A stretch of 35,045 bases of DNA from Ruminococcus sp. (GCA_017404665.1 JAFRBX010000029.1:1-35045), one strand, 5' to 3'; counted from the stretch's first letter, positions 1-8,293 are shown. Translations and numbers: made by a program. Notes: a model not told the origin generated them from the sequence alone.

Positions 1-37
1 ATCCCATATGCTTGTTTTTGTTTTTGCTATGTATCAT
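1..37 (-). CDS. Start of a divergent gene (partial, runs off the left edge)
   Basis: Reading leftwards, an ATG at 37-35 follows a strong AAGGAGG ribosome site with a 9-base spacer and opens a frame of 12 codons (MIHSKNKNKHMG) that leaves the window. Too little is visible to name the product. Its importance is positional: it makes the 38-279 region a divergent intergenic region, so the operator-like repeats there could control both directions. Confidence 0.5.
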   Translation of the reverse strand, partial: MIHSKNKNKHMG

Positions 38-92
38 TGTCCGGGACCTCCTTTTCCCAGACTAAATTCTACCGCATTTCCTTTCCCACATT

Positions 93-138
93 AAATTCCA
101 CTTCCAAATTCCACTGTGGAATTTACTTTGGGAATTTA
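93..138. promoter_or_regulatory. Operator-like array of AAATTCCAC repeats, direct and inverted
   Basis: AAATTCCAC occurs at 93-101 and again at 106-114. Its exact complement GTGGAATTT follows at 116-124, giving a perfect 9-bp dyad around T115. A degenerate outer copy GGGAATTT lies at 131-138. The array is centred about 60 bases upstream of the -35 element of the downstream gene. This looks like two nested binding sites for a dimeric regulator, which I cannot identify. Confidence 0.5.
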
Positions 139-175
139 CTGCCGAATGTTTTGGTGTTTTTCATCAAGTATTGTA

Positions 176-204
176 TTGACTTATCCTTAACATTCGTCTA
201 TAAT
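176..204 (+). promoter_or_regulatory. Sigma-A promoter of the scaffold/GGGtGRT operon
   Basis: TTGACT at 176-181 and TATAAT at 199-204 are separated by exactly 17 bases. Transcription would begin near 211, giving a leader of roughly 70 bases before the ATG at 280. Confidence 0.75.
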
Positions 205-279
205 GAACATAAGCATAGCCGTATTCATCGGACAGGTGGAATCGGCAACTTGTATCAAACTTCAAAGGAGGACAAGCTT

Positions 280-972
280 ATGTATTACACAGCAGAAGTA
301 TCGAATATGTGTCCTGTCGCTAAGGGCGCATATCACGGCCCCGCTCCCATCCCGGAGGAGGGTCAGTGGATACAGGCAAAGGAAATCAAGGACATTTCCG
401 GTTTCACACACGGCATCGGCTGGTGCGCTCCCCAGCAGGGCGCCTGCAAGCTTACGCTGAACGTTAAGGAGGGCGTCATCGAGGAGGCGCTGGTCGAGAC
501 CATCGGCTGCTCCGGCATGACCCATTCGGCGGCGATGGCTTCCGAGATCCTGATCGGCAAGACGCTCTTAGAGGCGCTGAACACCGACCTCGTCTGCGAC
601 GCGATCAACACCGCGATGCGCGAGCTGTTCCTGCAGATCGTTTACGGCCGTACCCAGAGCGCTTTCTCCGAGGGCGGTCTGCTCGTCGGCGCTTCTCTGG
701 AGGACCTCGGCAAGGGTCTGCGCTCTCAGGTAGGCACCATGTTCGCGACCCGCGAAAAGGGTCCCCGCTACCTCGAGATGACCGAGGGCTACTGCTCTCA
801 GGTCGCGCTGAACAAGGACAACGAGATCATCGGTTACGAATTCATCAGCTTCGGCAAGATGATGGACTTCATCAAGGCCGGTATGGACGCCAACGAGGCG
901 CTCGAGAAGGCCAAGGGCCACTACGGTCAGTGGGACAACGCGGCGAAGTATATCGACCCGCGTAAAGACTAA
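280..972 (+). CDS. Iron-sulfur cluster assembly scaffold-like protein (GGGtGRT partner)
   Basis: This 230-residue protein has a NifU/IscU-like core. Cys56 (GACKLTLNV), Cys77 (IGCSGM) and Cys106 (DLVCDAIN) are plausible cluster ligands, with further cysteines at 11 and 49. It is much longer than IscU and has its own C-terminal region ending in HYGQWDNAAKYID. Proteins of this kind are encoded next to GGGtGRT proteins in many anaerobic Firmicutes, as here (14 bases apart). The frame is open upstream to 37, but ATG 280 has AAAGGAGG at 265-272 and lies downstream of a clear promoter, so it is the start. Cluster assembly or carriage is inferred from family; the specific client is unknown. High codon bias toward C/G-ending codons suggests good expression. 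Confidence 0.85.
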   Translation: MYYTAEVSNMCPVAKGAYHGPAPIPEEGQWIQAKEIKDISGFTHGIGWCAPQQGACKLTLNVKEGVIEEALVETIGCSGMTHSAAMASEILIGKTLLEALNTDLVCDAINTAMRELFLQIVYGRTQSAFSEGGLLVGASLEDLGKGLRSQVGTMFATREKGPRYLEMTEGYCSQVALNKDNEIIGYEFISFGKMMDFIKAGMDANEALEKAKGHYGQWDNAAKYIDPRKD

Positions 973-986
973 GGGAGGTGCACAGT

Positions 987-1985
987 ATGGCTTTATTTGA
1001 AAACTACGACAGACGTATAGAGAAAATCAACGGCGTTCTGGCTGAGTACGGCATCGCCTCCGTTGAGGAAGCCCGCGAGATCTGCCAGGCTGCCGGCTTC
1101 GATCCCTATGAGATCGCCAAGGGCATCCAGCCCATCTGCTTCGAGAACGTATGCTGGGCTTACTGTGTAGGCGCCGCTATCGCTTTGAAGGCAGGCGCGA
1201 AGAACGCTGAGGAAGCCGCCCGCTACATCGGTATCGGTCTGCAGAGCTTCTGTATCGACGGCTCCGTAGCGGAGAACCGCAAGGTCGGTATCGGCCACGG
1301 CAACCTCGCCGCGATGCTGCTCTCTAACGAGACAAAGTGCTTCGCGTTCCTCGCGGGTCACGAGTCCTTCGCCGCCGCTGAAGGCGCGATCGGTATCGTC
1401 CGCAACGCGAACAAGGTGCGCGAGCAGCCGCTGCGCGTTATCCTCAACGGCTTGGGCAAGGACGCCGCTCAGATCATCTCCCGCATCAACGGCTTTACCT
1501 ATGTACAGACCCAGTTCGACTATTTCACCGGCGAGCTGAAGATCGTCAAGGAGATCGCTTACTCCGAGACCGAGCGCGCGAACGTGCGCTGCTACGGCGC
1601 TGATGACGTCCGCGAGGGCGTTGCCATCATGCACAGCGAGGGCGTTGACGTTTCCATCACCGGCAACTCCACCAACCCCACCCGCTTCCAGCATCCTGTT
1701 GCCGGCACCTATAAGAAGGAGTGCAACGAGCAGGGCAAGAAGTATTTCTCCGTCGCGTCCGGCGGCGGCACGGGCAGAACCCTGCATCCCGACAACATGG
1801 CTGCAGGTCCCGCCTCCTACGGCATGACCGACACCATGGGCCGTATGCACAGTGACGCTCAGTTCGCGGGTTCCTCTTCCGTTCCCGCTCACGTTGAGAT
1901 GATGGGTTTCTTAGGCATGGGCAACAACCCCATGGTCGGCGCTACCGTCGCGGTAGCTGTCGCGATCCAGAACAGCCTGAAGTAA
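987..1985 (+). CDS. GGGtGRT protein
   Basis: The 332-residue product contains the family-naming motif GGGTGRT at residues 259-265, followed by the conserved tail with MHSDAQFAGSSSVPAHVEMM. The family has no firmly established reaction. Its regular pairing with the Fe-S scaffold-like gene suggests that the two act together, possibly on a cluster-dependent process. ATG 987 is preferred over the in-frame GTG 978, because the GGGAGG ribosome site at 973-978 would overlap the GTG and is correctly spaced for the ATG. It is co-transcribed with the upstream gene, and a terminator follows at 2047-2074. Confidence 0.88.
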   Translation: MALFENYDRRIEKINGVLAEYGIASVEEAREICQAAGFDPYEIAKGIQPICFENVCWAYCVGAAIALKAGAKNAEEAARYIGIGLQSFCIDGSVAENRKVGIGHGNLAAMLLSNETKCFAFLAGHESFAAAEGAIGIVRNANKVREQPLRVILNGLGKDAAQIISRINGFTYVQTQFDYFTGELKIVKEIAYSETERANVRCYGADDVREGVAIMHSEGVDVSITGNSTNPTRFQHPVAGTYKKECNEQGKKYFSVASGGGTGRTLHPDNMAAGPASYGMTDTMGRMHSDAQFAGSSSVPAHVEMMGFLGMGNNPMVGATVAVAVAIQNSLK

Positions 1986-1994
1986 GCATATCAA

Positions 1995-2036
1995 TTGTCA
2001 TGGCGAAGCCCCGACGGGGCTGTGGCAATCTCAACC
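1995..2036. repeat. Dispersed palindromic intergenic repeat, copy 1
   Basis: The copy starts TTGTCATGGCGAAGCC, contains a perfect stem AGCCCC/GGGGCT at 2007-2021, and ends TGGCAATCTCAACC. The reverse complement of 26822-26870 has the same ends, and 15149-15198 is a diverged third relative with the GTCATTGC ends. The interiors differ while the ends are conserved, as expected for a small mobilised or REP-like element. Confidence 0.65.
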
Positions 2037-2046
2037 GAATTAATCA

Positions 2047-2074
2047 AGGCTCCGGCAGAAATGTCGGAGCTTTT
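2047..2074 (+). terminator. Rho-independent terminator of the GGGtGRT operon
   Basis: GCTCCG (2049-2054) pairs with CGGAGC (2065-2070) across a 10-base loop, and TTTT follows. It lies 60 bases after the GGGtGRT stop codon. Confidence 0.7.
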
Positions 2075-2078
2075 ATCA

Positions 2079-2107
2079 TTGACGGAACTCGTTCTATATT
2101 GTATGAT
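2079..2107 (+). promoter_or_regulatory. Promoter of the C-GCAxxG-C-C gene
   Basis: TTGACG at 2079-2084 and TATGAT at 2102-2107 have a 17-base spacer and sit just after the previous terminator and 40 bases before the ATG. Confidence 0.6.
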
Positions 2108-2146
2108 AGTGGCAGCGCTACTAAGCGAATGATCGGAGGCGGCAGT

Positions 2147-2587
2147 ATGATCGACCACGGAACGATAGCGGAACAGAATTTTTATCGGGGCTATAACTGC
2201 GCCCAAAGCGTGCTGATCGCGTTTTATGACGTGACCGGACTGGAGGAAGAAACGGCGGCGAAGCTGGCTTCCTCCTTCGGCGGGGGACTGGGCAGGATGC
2301 GCGAGGTGTGCGGCGCGGTATCGGGCGCGGCAATGGTGCTGGGACTGGTCAGGGGGTACAGCGATCCCGATGACAGAGAAGCGAAGAAGGCGCATTACGC
2401 GCGCGTGCAGGAGTTCGCGCGGCGCTTTCGGGAGCAAAACGGCTCTATCATCTGCCGCGAGCTGTTATCGGGTGTGAAGACTGTCGAAGGAAATGAACCC
2501 GAAGCGCGTACCGAGGAGTACTACAAAAAGCGCCCCTGCGCCGATCTGTGCCGCAGGGCGGCGGAGATACTGGAGAAAATGCTGTAG
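2147..2587 (+). CDS. C-GCAxxG-C-C family protein
   Basis: The 146-residue protein shows the family signature in order: Cys18 in YNCAQS, CGAVSGA at 55-61, Cys103, then Cys131 and Cys135 in CADLC. The spaced cysteines suggest metal, cluster or redox chemistry, and family members are often annotated as possible redox-active or Fe-S proteins without a proven reaction. ATG 2147 has GGAGG at 2135-2139; the earlier in-frame ATG at 2129 lacks a ribosome site. It stands alone, with its own promoter and a large hairpin downstream at 2601-2645. Confidence 0.82.
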   Translation: MIDHGTIAEQNFYRGYNCAQSVLIAFYDVTGLEEETAAKLASSFGGGLGRMREVCGAVSGAAMVLGLVRGYSDPDDREAKKAHYARVQEFARRFREQNGSIICRELLSGVKTVEGNEPEARTEEYYKKRPCADLCRRAAEILEKML

Positions 2588-2600
2588 TCTTGAAATACTA

Positions 2601-2645
2601 AACCCTGACAGAAAGCTGACGGGCGGTCAGTCTTCTGTCAGGGTT
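2601..2645 (+). terminator. Long hairpin after the C-GCAxxG-C-C gene
   Basis: AACCCTGACAGAA (2601-2613) pairs perfectly with TTCTGTCAGGGTT (2633-2645), and the intervening AGCTGAC/GTCAGT extends the stem almost to a GGGCG loop. No strong T-run follows, so it may act as a weak terminator or a 3' stabiliser. The rest of the 2588-2902 gap holds a short ATG-initiated stub (2663) and the promoter at 2835-2863. Confidence 0.55.
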
Positions 2646-2834
2646 CAGCATAGGAGTTTTACATGAAAAAAGTGAATCTATTTTTATGAGGAATTCTCGG
2701 AATAATCTTTTTCAGTCATTCGGTTTTATTCAGCCTCGGCTTTTCTCTTTGACTGTAACTGCAGTATAACAGGCAAATATGTCAAAAGTTTGATACCTGT
2801 GTGAATGTTATGTGAAATATTATCCTTTTGCTGA

Positions 2835-2863
2835 TTGAAACGACTCAAAAAGCATGGTAGAAT
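2835..2863 (+). promoter_or_regulatory. Promoter of the zinc-ribbon/TPM operon
   Basis: TTGAAA at 2835-2840 and TAGAAT at 2858-2863 with a 17-base spacer, 40 bases before the start codon. Confidence 0.6.
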
Positions 2864-2902
2864 AACATCGGTTATTGATGATATGAGAAATGGGGTTTGC
2901 TT

Positions 2903-4264
2903 ATGATACAATGTCCGGGCTGCGGCGGTGCTCTGCGCTTTGATATTCCGACACAGCTCATGCTGTGCGATCACTGCGGCGGCACCTATGATCCCGCATC
3001 CACCGCGACGATGAACAAGGACGCAAACGGCAGAAAGATGTTCGATACCTATGTGTTCACCTGCCCGTCGTGCGGCGGCGAGCTGCTGACCACCGATCAG
3101 ACCGACGCCGTGGGCTTTTGTCCGTTCTGCGGCGGCGCGTCGATGCTGTATGACAGGATCCATCGCCAGTGGGAGCCGGAGTATATCATTCCGTTCCAAA
3201 TCACCAAGGAGCAGTGCAAGGAGCTGTATGTCAAGGAGGCAAAGCGCTCGGTCTTTACCTCGCGCAAATACCGCGATCCGCAGCTGATCGAGAGCTTTCG
3301 CGGTATCTATATGCCGTACTGGGTTTATCAGGCGCTGCAGGTCGGCGAATTCAGTCTGGAGGGAGAGAAAAAAGGCGCTTTCACCGTCTCGTCCTACCGC
3401 GTCACGGGAAACATCGACGTACAGCTCGACGGCTACGGTCACGACGCGTCCAAGGAGTTCGACGACCGCATCAGCGAGCATATCGCTCCCTTTGACCCCC
3501 ACGGACACAAGCCCTTCGCGCCGGGCTATCTGAGCGGCTTTTACGCCGACGTCGGCGACGTTAACGCACACCAATACGACAAAAAAGCGATCGACGCGAT
3601 GAGCGAGGATACCGCGCGGCTGCTCTCGCAGCAGAACGCTGTCGTGCGTCCCGACGGCGGTCTGCGGAAGATCAGGATATTCCCGCAGAAGGCGCAGATC
3701 CCGACCTCCGTGACGTCCGCGCAGCGGACGCTGTATCCCGTGTGGTTCATGAGCTACCGCAACAAGGATAAGATCACCTACGCCGCCGTGAATGGTCAGA
3801 CGGGCAAGGTCAGCGCCGACCTGCCGGTGAGCCCGTGGAAGATTTTGCTCACCGTCCTGATCGTGGGCGCTGCGATCGCCGCGTCGCTGTTCTTCCTGCC
3901 GTCTGTCAAGGCGAACTGGACGCTGGCGGCGAGCGCGCTGCTGCTGGTGATCGGCTCGATCATCCTGCATGTCGCGTTTAACAGAGTGGTGAACGAGGAA
4001 ACGGGGCTAAATAAGACCGAAGAGGCTGTACGGTTCAAAAAGCGCGATATATGGCGGCGGATCCTCGTGATCGTCAGCGCGGTCATCGCCTTTGTCACAG
4101 CCTTCATCGATCCGGCGTACAATATCATCTCCTATGCCGGCTGTCTGCTGATGGCGGCTCAGCTGTTCTGGATCATGCTCAGTCATATCCGCTTTCAGGC
4201 TGAGATCGCCAAGCGGCGGCCGCCCCAGTTCAACAAGAAGGGAGCGGCGTATGATGAAGAATAG
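2903..4264 (+). CDS. Membrane protein with two N-terminal zinc ribbons (TFIIB-type)
   Basis: The 453-residue protein begins with two CxxC...CxxC zinc ribbons: Cys4, Cys7, Cys22, Cys25 and Cys54, Cys57, Cys73, Cys76. A soluble middle domain (about residues 90-310, with FRGIYMPYWVYQ) follows, then about four hydrophobic helices between roughly 313 and 430. This matches clostridial proteins annotated as TFIIB-type zinc ribbon-containing; function unknown. ATG 2903 is chosen although its ribosome site (TGGGG) is weak; a TTG two codons earlier is the only close alternative. The end overlaps the TPM gene by 14 bases, which implies translational coupling and a shared role at the membrane. Confidence 0.8.
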   Translation: MIQCPGCGGALRFDIPTQLMLCDHCGGTYDPASTATMNKDANGRKMFDTYVFTCPSCGGELLTTDQTDAVGFCPFCGGASMLYDRIHRQWEPEYIIPFQITKEQCKELYVKEAKRSVFTSRKYRDPQLIESFRGIYMPYWVYQALQVGEFSLEGEKKGAFTVSSYRVTGNIDVQLDGYGHDASKEFDDRISEHIAPFDPHGHKPFAPGYLSGFYADVGDVNAHQYDKKAIDAMSEDTARLLSQQNAVVRPDGGLRKIRIFPQKAQIPTSVTSAQRTLYPVWFMSYRNKDKITYAAVNGQTGKVSADLPVSPWKILLTVLIVGAAIAASLFFLPSVKANWTLAASALLLVIGSIILHVAFNRVVNEETGLNKTEEAVRFKKRDIWRRILVIVSAVIAFVTAFIDPAYNIISYAGCLLMAAQLFWIMLSHIRFQAEIAKRRPPQFNKKGAAYDEE

Positions 4265-5087
4265 ATTTTGCCGATGGGCTGTCTGTTTGATAATCATCGT
4301 GTGTATCCTGCCGCTGTGTCTGAGCGCTTCGGCAGCGCGGACAAATCTGAGCGGCGCGCAGTATACCAATCCCGAGACGGGGTATCAGGCGCTGATCCTC
4401 GATGAAAACGATCTGCTGACGGCGGACGAGGAGACCGCGCTGGTGCAGTCGATGATCCCCATCACCGATTACGGTCACATCGTTTTCTGGTCGACCGAAA
4501 GCTATACCTATGACGAGATCGAGCAGGCTAAGCAACAGCGATACAATCTCTACGGCTATGAAAGCTCGGGCATTTTCGCTATCAATATGAAGGTGCGCAA
4601 GGTCACCTTCCAATCCGACGGCGCGATCTACAGCATGGTGTCGAGTTCCTACGCGCGCTCGATCACCGATAACGTCAGCGGCTATGCCTCATCGGGCAAT
4701 TACTATCAATGTGCCGCCGAAGCATACCGGCAGATCCTGACGGTGCTGCAGGGCAACCGTATCGCCGAGCCGATGAAGTACATCAGCTTTGTCGTGATCG
4801 GACTGATGCTGTCCTTTGTGCTGGTCGTAGGAATCGTGTTCGGCAAGCGCTTCAATCCGCTGATCAAGATCAACAACGACAAGGCGCGGCTGATAGGTAC
4901 GGGCATGCTCGTGACAAGCAAACCCGTCGTCACACGCACGGGCACCTCGCAGCGCGTTTGGGTGACGATCCTGCTGATCCTGCTGAGAGCCGCGTTCAGC
5001 GGCGGCGGTTCATCCAGAGGGGGTCGTACATCCGGCGGGGGCGGCTCCTCCGGCGGAGGAGGAGGCGGCGGTTCATCCTCGTTCTGA
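4251..5087 (+). CDS. TPM domain membrane protein with a Gly/Ser-rich tail
   Basis: The 278-residue product has a signal sequence (residues 1-29), a TPM-like domain (about 35-165, with LLTADEETALVQSM near its start), a transmembrane helix near 178-197, a second hydrophobic stretch, and a tail almost entirely Gly and Ser ending in SSSF. TPM proteins of this shape place the domain outside the membrane. Some are phosphatases or photosystem-repair factors in other lineages, but the role in Firmicutes is not settled. The start has GGGAG at 4240-4244. It is coupled to the zinc-ribbon gene by a 14-base overlap. Confidence 0.8.
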   Translation: MMKNRFCRWAVCLIIIVCILPLCLSASAARTNLSGAQYTNPETGYQALILDENDLLTADEETALVQSMIPITDYGHIVFWSTESYTYDEIEQAKQQRYNLYGYESSGIFAINMKVRKVTFQSDGAIYSMVSSSYARSITDNVSGYASSGNYYQCAAEAYRQILTVLQGNRIAEPMKYISFVVIGLMLSFVLVVGIVFGKRFNPLIKINNDKARLIGTGMLVTSKPVVTRTGTSQRVWVTILLILLRAAFSGGGSSRGGRTSGGGGSSGGGGGGGSSSF

Positions 5088-5145
5088 GCGGGGAGAAACC
5101 TCCGCGATTGATGATAATACCGGTATAAAAGGGAGACAGGCTGAA

Positions 5146-5745
5146 ATGAAAACATTTTTTATATCCGATCTGCATTTCGGGCACCAAAACTGTCTGAAAT
5201 TCGACAGCCGTCCTTTTGATACAATCGAAGAGCATGACGAGGAGCTGATCCGCCGCTGGAACAGCGTCGTGACCGATGAGGACGAGGTGTGGGTCCTCGG
5301 CGACGTGAGCTGGATCAAGCCCGCCGATACCGCCGCGCTGCTGCATAGACTGTGCGGCAGGAAACGTCTGATCGTCGGCAACCACGATAAAAGGCTGCTG
5401 AAAAATGAAGCGTTCTGCCGCTGCTTTGAAGAGATCGTCCCTTATAAAGAGATCAAGATAGAAAAGGGCTTGGGCGTGGTGCTGTGTCACTACCCCGTCC
5501 CGTGCTTTAACCATCGCTTCAAGGGCTGGCTCCACCTGTACGGTCATGTCCATATGAGCGGCGAGTGGGACATGACGGAGGATATGAGAAAGCGGTTCGA
5601 AGCGAAAGGGCAGCGCTGTGAGATGATCAACGTCGGCTGTATGCTGCCGTATATGGATTATATGCCGCGCACCCTCGAAGAGATACGGGAGGGATATGAC
5701 GCATTTCGCCGTCAAAGCGAGCCCGCCGCGGATGCGGCTGTATAA
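5146..5745 (+). CDS. Calcineurin-like metallophosphoesterase
   Basis: All metallophosphoesterase motifs are visible in this 199-residue protein: DLHFGH (Asp8, His10), GDVSW, GNHDKR, CHYP and GHVHMSGEW. These bind the dinuclear metal centre. The compact size and the DLHFGH start resemble phage- and bacterium-encoded phosphodiesterases of unknown substrate. ATG 5146 follows GGGAGA. It lies 58 bases after the TPM gene, so it may be a third operon member. Confidence 0.88.
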   Translation: MKTFFISDLHFGHQNCLKFDSRPFDTIEEHDEELIRRWNSVVTDEDEVWVLGDVSWIKPADTAALLHRLCGRKRLIVGNHDKRLLKNEAFCRCFEEIVPYKEIKIEKGLGVVLCHYPVPCFNHRFKGWLHLYGHVHMSGEWDMTEDMRKRFEAKGQRCEMINVGCMLPYMDYMPRTLEEIREGYDAFRRQSEPAADAAV

Positions 5746-5793
5746 CGATGTCGCAGTATGTGGATAGAATCATAAAGGCAGAGGCGTGAAGCC

Positions 5794-6759
5794 ATGAAAA
5801 AGAAGAAAAATGTATTTGCCGTTATTGTCACACATGTACGGCATTTTCTGAAAAAGAGCTATCGCGATAATATATCCGCGCTGGCGGGACAGTCGACGTT
5901 TTTTCTCCTGCTGTCGGCGGTGCCGTGTATTTTGTTCGCCTTTTCGGTGTTCTCTATCCTGACGGGCAAGACCTTCGACAGCGTGTCGATCCCGACAGCC
6001 GATTTGCCGGAGAACTCGGCGCTGTATCCGTATTTTCGGGCGTTCTTCAGCTTTGTGAAAGAATCCGTTCAGCGCTCCGGCTCAGGTACGACGATCATCA
6101 CGGCGATCGTAATGCTGTGGTCGGCGGGAAAAGGGATGTACTGCATCACCGAGGGCATCTCGCGCGTATATCGCCTGCCGAACCGCCGCTTTTGGCTGTT
6201 CAAGCGCATCTACGCCATGGGATATACTGTGGTGATGATGCTGATCGTATTGCTGTGCGTTGTTGTGACGGCGGTTAACTTTTTCTTTGCAGGCACCGTT
6301 CTCAAGCTGTGGGAAGTGGTTCAGGTGCAATGGGCGATGCGGATTATCCTGTACATCATGCTGGCTCTGCTGCTCGCGCTGATGCTGACGCTGGCGCTGC
6401 GGTTCTATCTGCACGGTAAATTGAAGAACAAGCGCTATTGCTCCTTGCGTGCGCTGTTCCCGGGAATGCTCCTGACGGTCGTCGCGTGGAACGCTCTGAC
6501 CATCGGCGTCATGATCTATATCCGCTATTTCGCGACGTCGTCCGTTTACGGCAGCCTGAGCAGTGTGTTCATGCTGATGATATGGGCGTACTTTATGATG
6601 TATATCCTGCTGTACGGCGTTCAGCTCAACTATATCTACCGCAGACAGTTCAGCCGCAGGGGTTGGTTCAGGCGGAAGAAGAATGTGGAGAAGACGGATG
6701 AAGCTGACGGCAAAGAATTGAATGAAGCTCCTTCGGATATGCCCTCGGAACGACAATAG
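5794..6759 (+). CDS. YihY/BrkB family membrane protein
   Basis: The 321-residue protein has about six hydrophobic helices and the family pattern: an amphipathic N-terminus (RDNISALAGQSTFFLLLSA), WSAGKGMYCITEGISRVY in the first loop, and LMIWAYFMMYILLYGVQLNY near the end. The C-terminal 45 residues are charged and cytosolic. The old ribonuclease BN name for the family is generally considered mistaken, and the function is unknown. It is 48 bases after the phosphoesterase gene and ends before a bidirectional terminator. Confidence 0.88.
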   Translation: MKKKKNVFAVIVTHVRHFLKKSYRDNISALAGQSTFFLLLSAVPCILFAFSVFSILTGKTFDSVSIPTADLPENSALYPYFRAFFSFVKESVQRSGSGTTIITAIVMLWSAGKGMYCITEGISRVYRLPNRRFWLFKRIYAMGYTVVMMLIVLLCVVVTAVNFFFAGTVLKLWEVVQVQWAMRIILYIMLALLLALMLTLALRFYLHGKLKNKRYCSLRALFPGMLLTVVAWNALTIGVMIYIRYFATSSVYGSLSSVFMLMIWAYFMMYILLYGVQLNYIYRRQFSRRGWFRRKKNVEKTDEADGKELNEAPSDMPSERQ

Positions 6760-6841
6760 AAAAAGTTTTGCTGTTTGTTGAAAAGTATAGTTGGAAGCAT
6801 ACTGTTCCTTACTTAGCATGATATGTATTATACGACAAACT

Positions 6842-6869
6842 AAGAGGAAGCGGGGTTCGCTTCCTCTTT
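6842..6869. terminator. Bidirectional terminator between convergent genes
   Basis: AAGAGGAAGCG (6842-6852) and CGCTTCCTCTT (6858-6868) form a perfect 11-bp stem with a 5-base loop. It lies between the plus-strand YihY gene and the minus-strand nuclease gene and can serve both. Confidence 0.8.
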
Positions 6870-6879
6870 CCGTTTCATA

Positions 6880-8079
6880 CTACTGTTTCAATTTCTTTTC
6901 CAGCTCTTTTTCAAAGGTGAGGAGTTTCCCAAGCATGTCGTCTAAAAGTCCGTGAATGACAGGCTCGGACAGATCGTCCGGCAGTTCGTAGCTGTCTGTC
7001 CAGATCGGATGTCTGTAATTCCAATTCTTAATCTGTTTGGGCGAACGATGCAGCTTTTCTATTCGGTCGCTGATGCTTCTGATATCGTCGGGGATATCCC
7101 GAGAATTGATTGTGAGCTGCATCAACAGGTCGCTGCCGGTGACGTTGACGATCTCATAGTAATAGTAGCTGTGGGTGCCCCACGCGCTGTAGGCGTCGTC
7201 CGCGTCGGGCAGGATGCGGGACATGGTCTCGGTCCTGAATCGGATATAGCGCGTGTTATTGATATTCGGGACATGGGAATCAAAGATGATCGCGCCCTCC
7301 CGCGCTTTCTGTTCCGCCCAGCGGACAACGATATCCCTGACGATCAGCACTGTATCCGGCAGGTGTTCGATGATCAGGTCGATCGCTTTTTTGTGCTTTT
7401 GATAGATCTCCAGCACGAGCTTCGCGGTCTCATCGTTTCCCATGATATCCCTCCTGACGGTCGTCATATAGTTTTCGATGATCAGCTTCGCTTCATTGCT
7501 GATCTCGGTAACGGATAAGGCGTCCTGTATGACGTTCAGAACGTCCTCATAGCTCATGGAGAGCCATCTGTCCGTATCGCTCGATTCCCGCTTGTCCGGC
7601 GTAAGATAGACGAACAGCTTTCGATAGTCCCGATAGGTTTGGTCGATGCGGTTCGCGTAGAGCTTCAGCTGGTCGCCGTGCTCGTCCGCGTCGATCTTGT
7701 TTTCGATACACAGGACGCATTTCTCGCGTTGTGAGACGGCTAGAATATCGATATAACACCATTCGCGAAAGATCGTGAAGCTGTAAAAATCCGTTTGCGC
7801 GGCAAAGGACGGGTCATATGCGCTGTCATGCAGTTGCTTTTGACGGGCGGCGAGGGACAGAAAGCCTTTGAGCACCCGATCTCCCAAGCCGTGATTCTCG
7901 TTCGGATCGAGCAGCCACGCCAGCATATTGCTGTGGCGGATCTCCATGCGGGTGATCTTCAGAATGTCGAAGAAGTTTACCTGTGACGCCGCCGCTTCCA
8001 GCGGTTTGAGAATAGCGATATCCTCAAGAAAGGCGTTCAGCGCTTTGATGTTCTCTTGTTCGGAGCTTTTGCTTATCAT
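6880..8079 (-). CDS. PD-(D/E)XK nuclease family protein, divergent from the retron
   Basis: This 399-residue protein has a PD-(D/E)XK core: Glu47 (MEIRHSN), Asp111 in CYIDILAV, and Glu126-x-Lys128 in CIENKI. This is the pattern of the PDDEXK_4-type family (PD-(D/E)XK superfamily), which is frequent in phage-defence neighbourhoods. The C-terminal half is alpha-rich and uncharacterised. ATG 8079 has AAGGAGG upstream, and a divergent promoter lies at 8143-8171. Its 5' end faces the retron promoter across about 215 bases, so it could be a retron effector or an independent defence gene. Orphan status is suggested by the lack of any methyltransferase nearby. Confidence 0.78.
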   Translation of the reverse strand: MISKSSEQENIKALNAFLEDIAILKPLEAAASQVNFFDILKITRMEIRHSNMLAWLLDPNENHGLGDRVLKGFLSLAARQKQLHDSAYDPSFAAQTDFYSFTIFREWCYIDILAVSQREKCVLCIENKIDADEHGDQLKLYANRIDQTYRDYRKLFVYLTPDKRESSDTDRWLSMSYEDVLNVIQDALSVTEISNEAKLIIENYMTTVRRDIMGNDETAKLVLEIYQKHKKAIDLIIEHLPDTVLIVRDIVVRWAEQKAREGAIIFDSHVPNINNTRYIRFRTETMSRILPDADDAYSAWGTHSYYYYEIVNVTGSDLLMQLTINSRDIPDDIRSISDRIEKLHRSPKQIKNWNYRHPIWTDSYELPDDLSEPVIHGLLDDMLGKLLTFEKELEKKLKQ

Positions 8080-8142
8080 GCCGACCTCCTTGACGATCCC
8101 GCATTCACCTCCGCGTGATGAAAGCGCGGCACCGTGTGTATC

Positions 8143-8171
8143 ATTTTATCACACGAAAAAGAATGTGTCTA
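8143..8171 (-). promoter_or_regulatory. Promoter of the PD-(D/E)XK gene
   Basis: On the minus strand TAGACA (8171-8166) and TAAAAT (8148-8143) are 17 bases apart, about 65 bases upstream of the start codon. Confidence 0.5.
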
Positions 8172-8226
8172 CAGCATTTGGTATAGCTCACAATTTTACA
8201 GGATAAAATATAGTGAAAATGATGGG

Positions 8227-8256
8227 TTGTTTTCAGCTTATCTCATGTTGTATAAT
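8227..8256 (+). promoter_or_regulatory. Promoter of the retron ncRNA-RT transcript
   Basis: TTGTTT at 8227-8232 and a consensus TATAAT at 8251-8256 have an 18-base spacer. Transcription would begin near 8263, about 30 bases before the a1 repeat, which is where a retron RNA needs to begin. Confidence 0.6.
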
Positions 8257-8293
8257 AATAACACCATCGGAAAATGTATCAGTTTTCTGCGGT

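Noticed and set aside
37-279. N-terminal extension of the Fe-S scaffold gene to 37
   Set aside because: The extension runs through the operator array and the promoter; ATG 280 has a strong ribosome site.
993-1892. Long minus-strand open frame opposite the GGGtGRT gene
   Set aside because: It is an antisense shadow created by the GC-rich codon bias of the real gene. The same holds for 2726-3970 and 13827-15029 on the minus strand.
2663-2689. Eight-codon ATG stub after AGGAG (start of a secreted protein)
   Set aside because: It stops at once; the following hydrophobic codons are interrupted again, so at most it is the decayed start of a lost gene.
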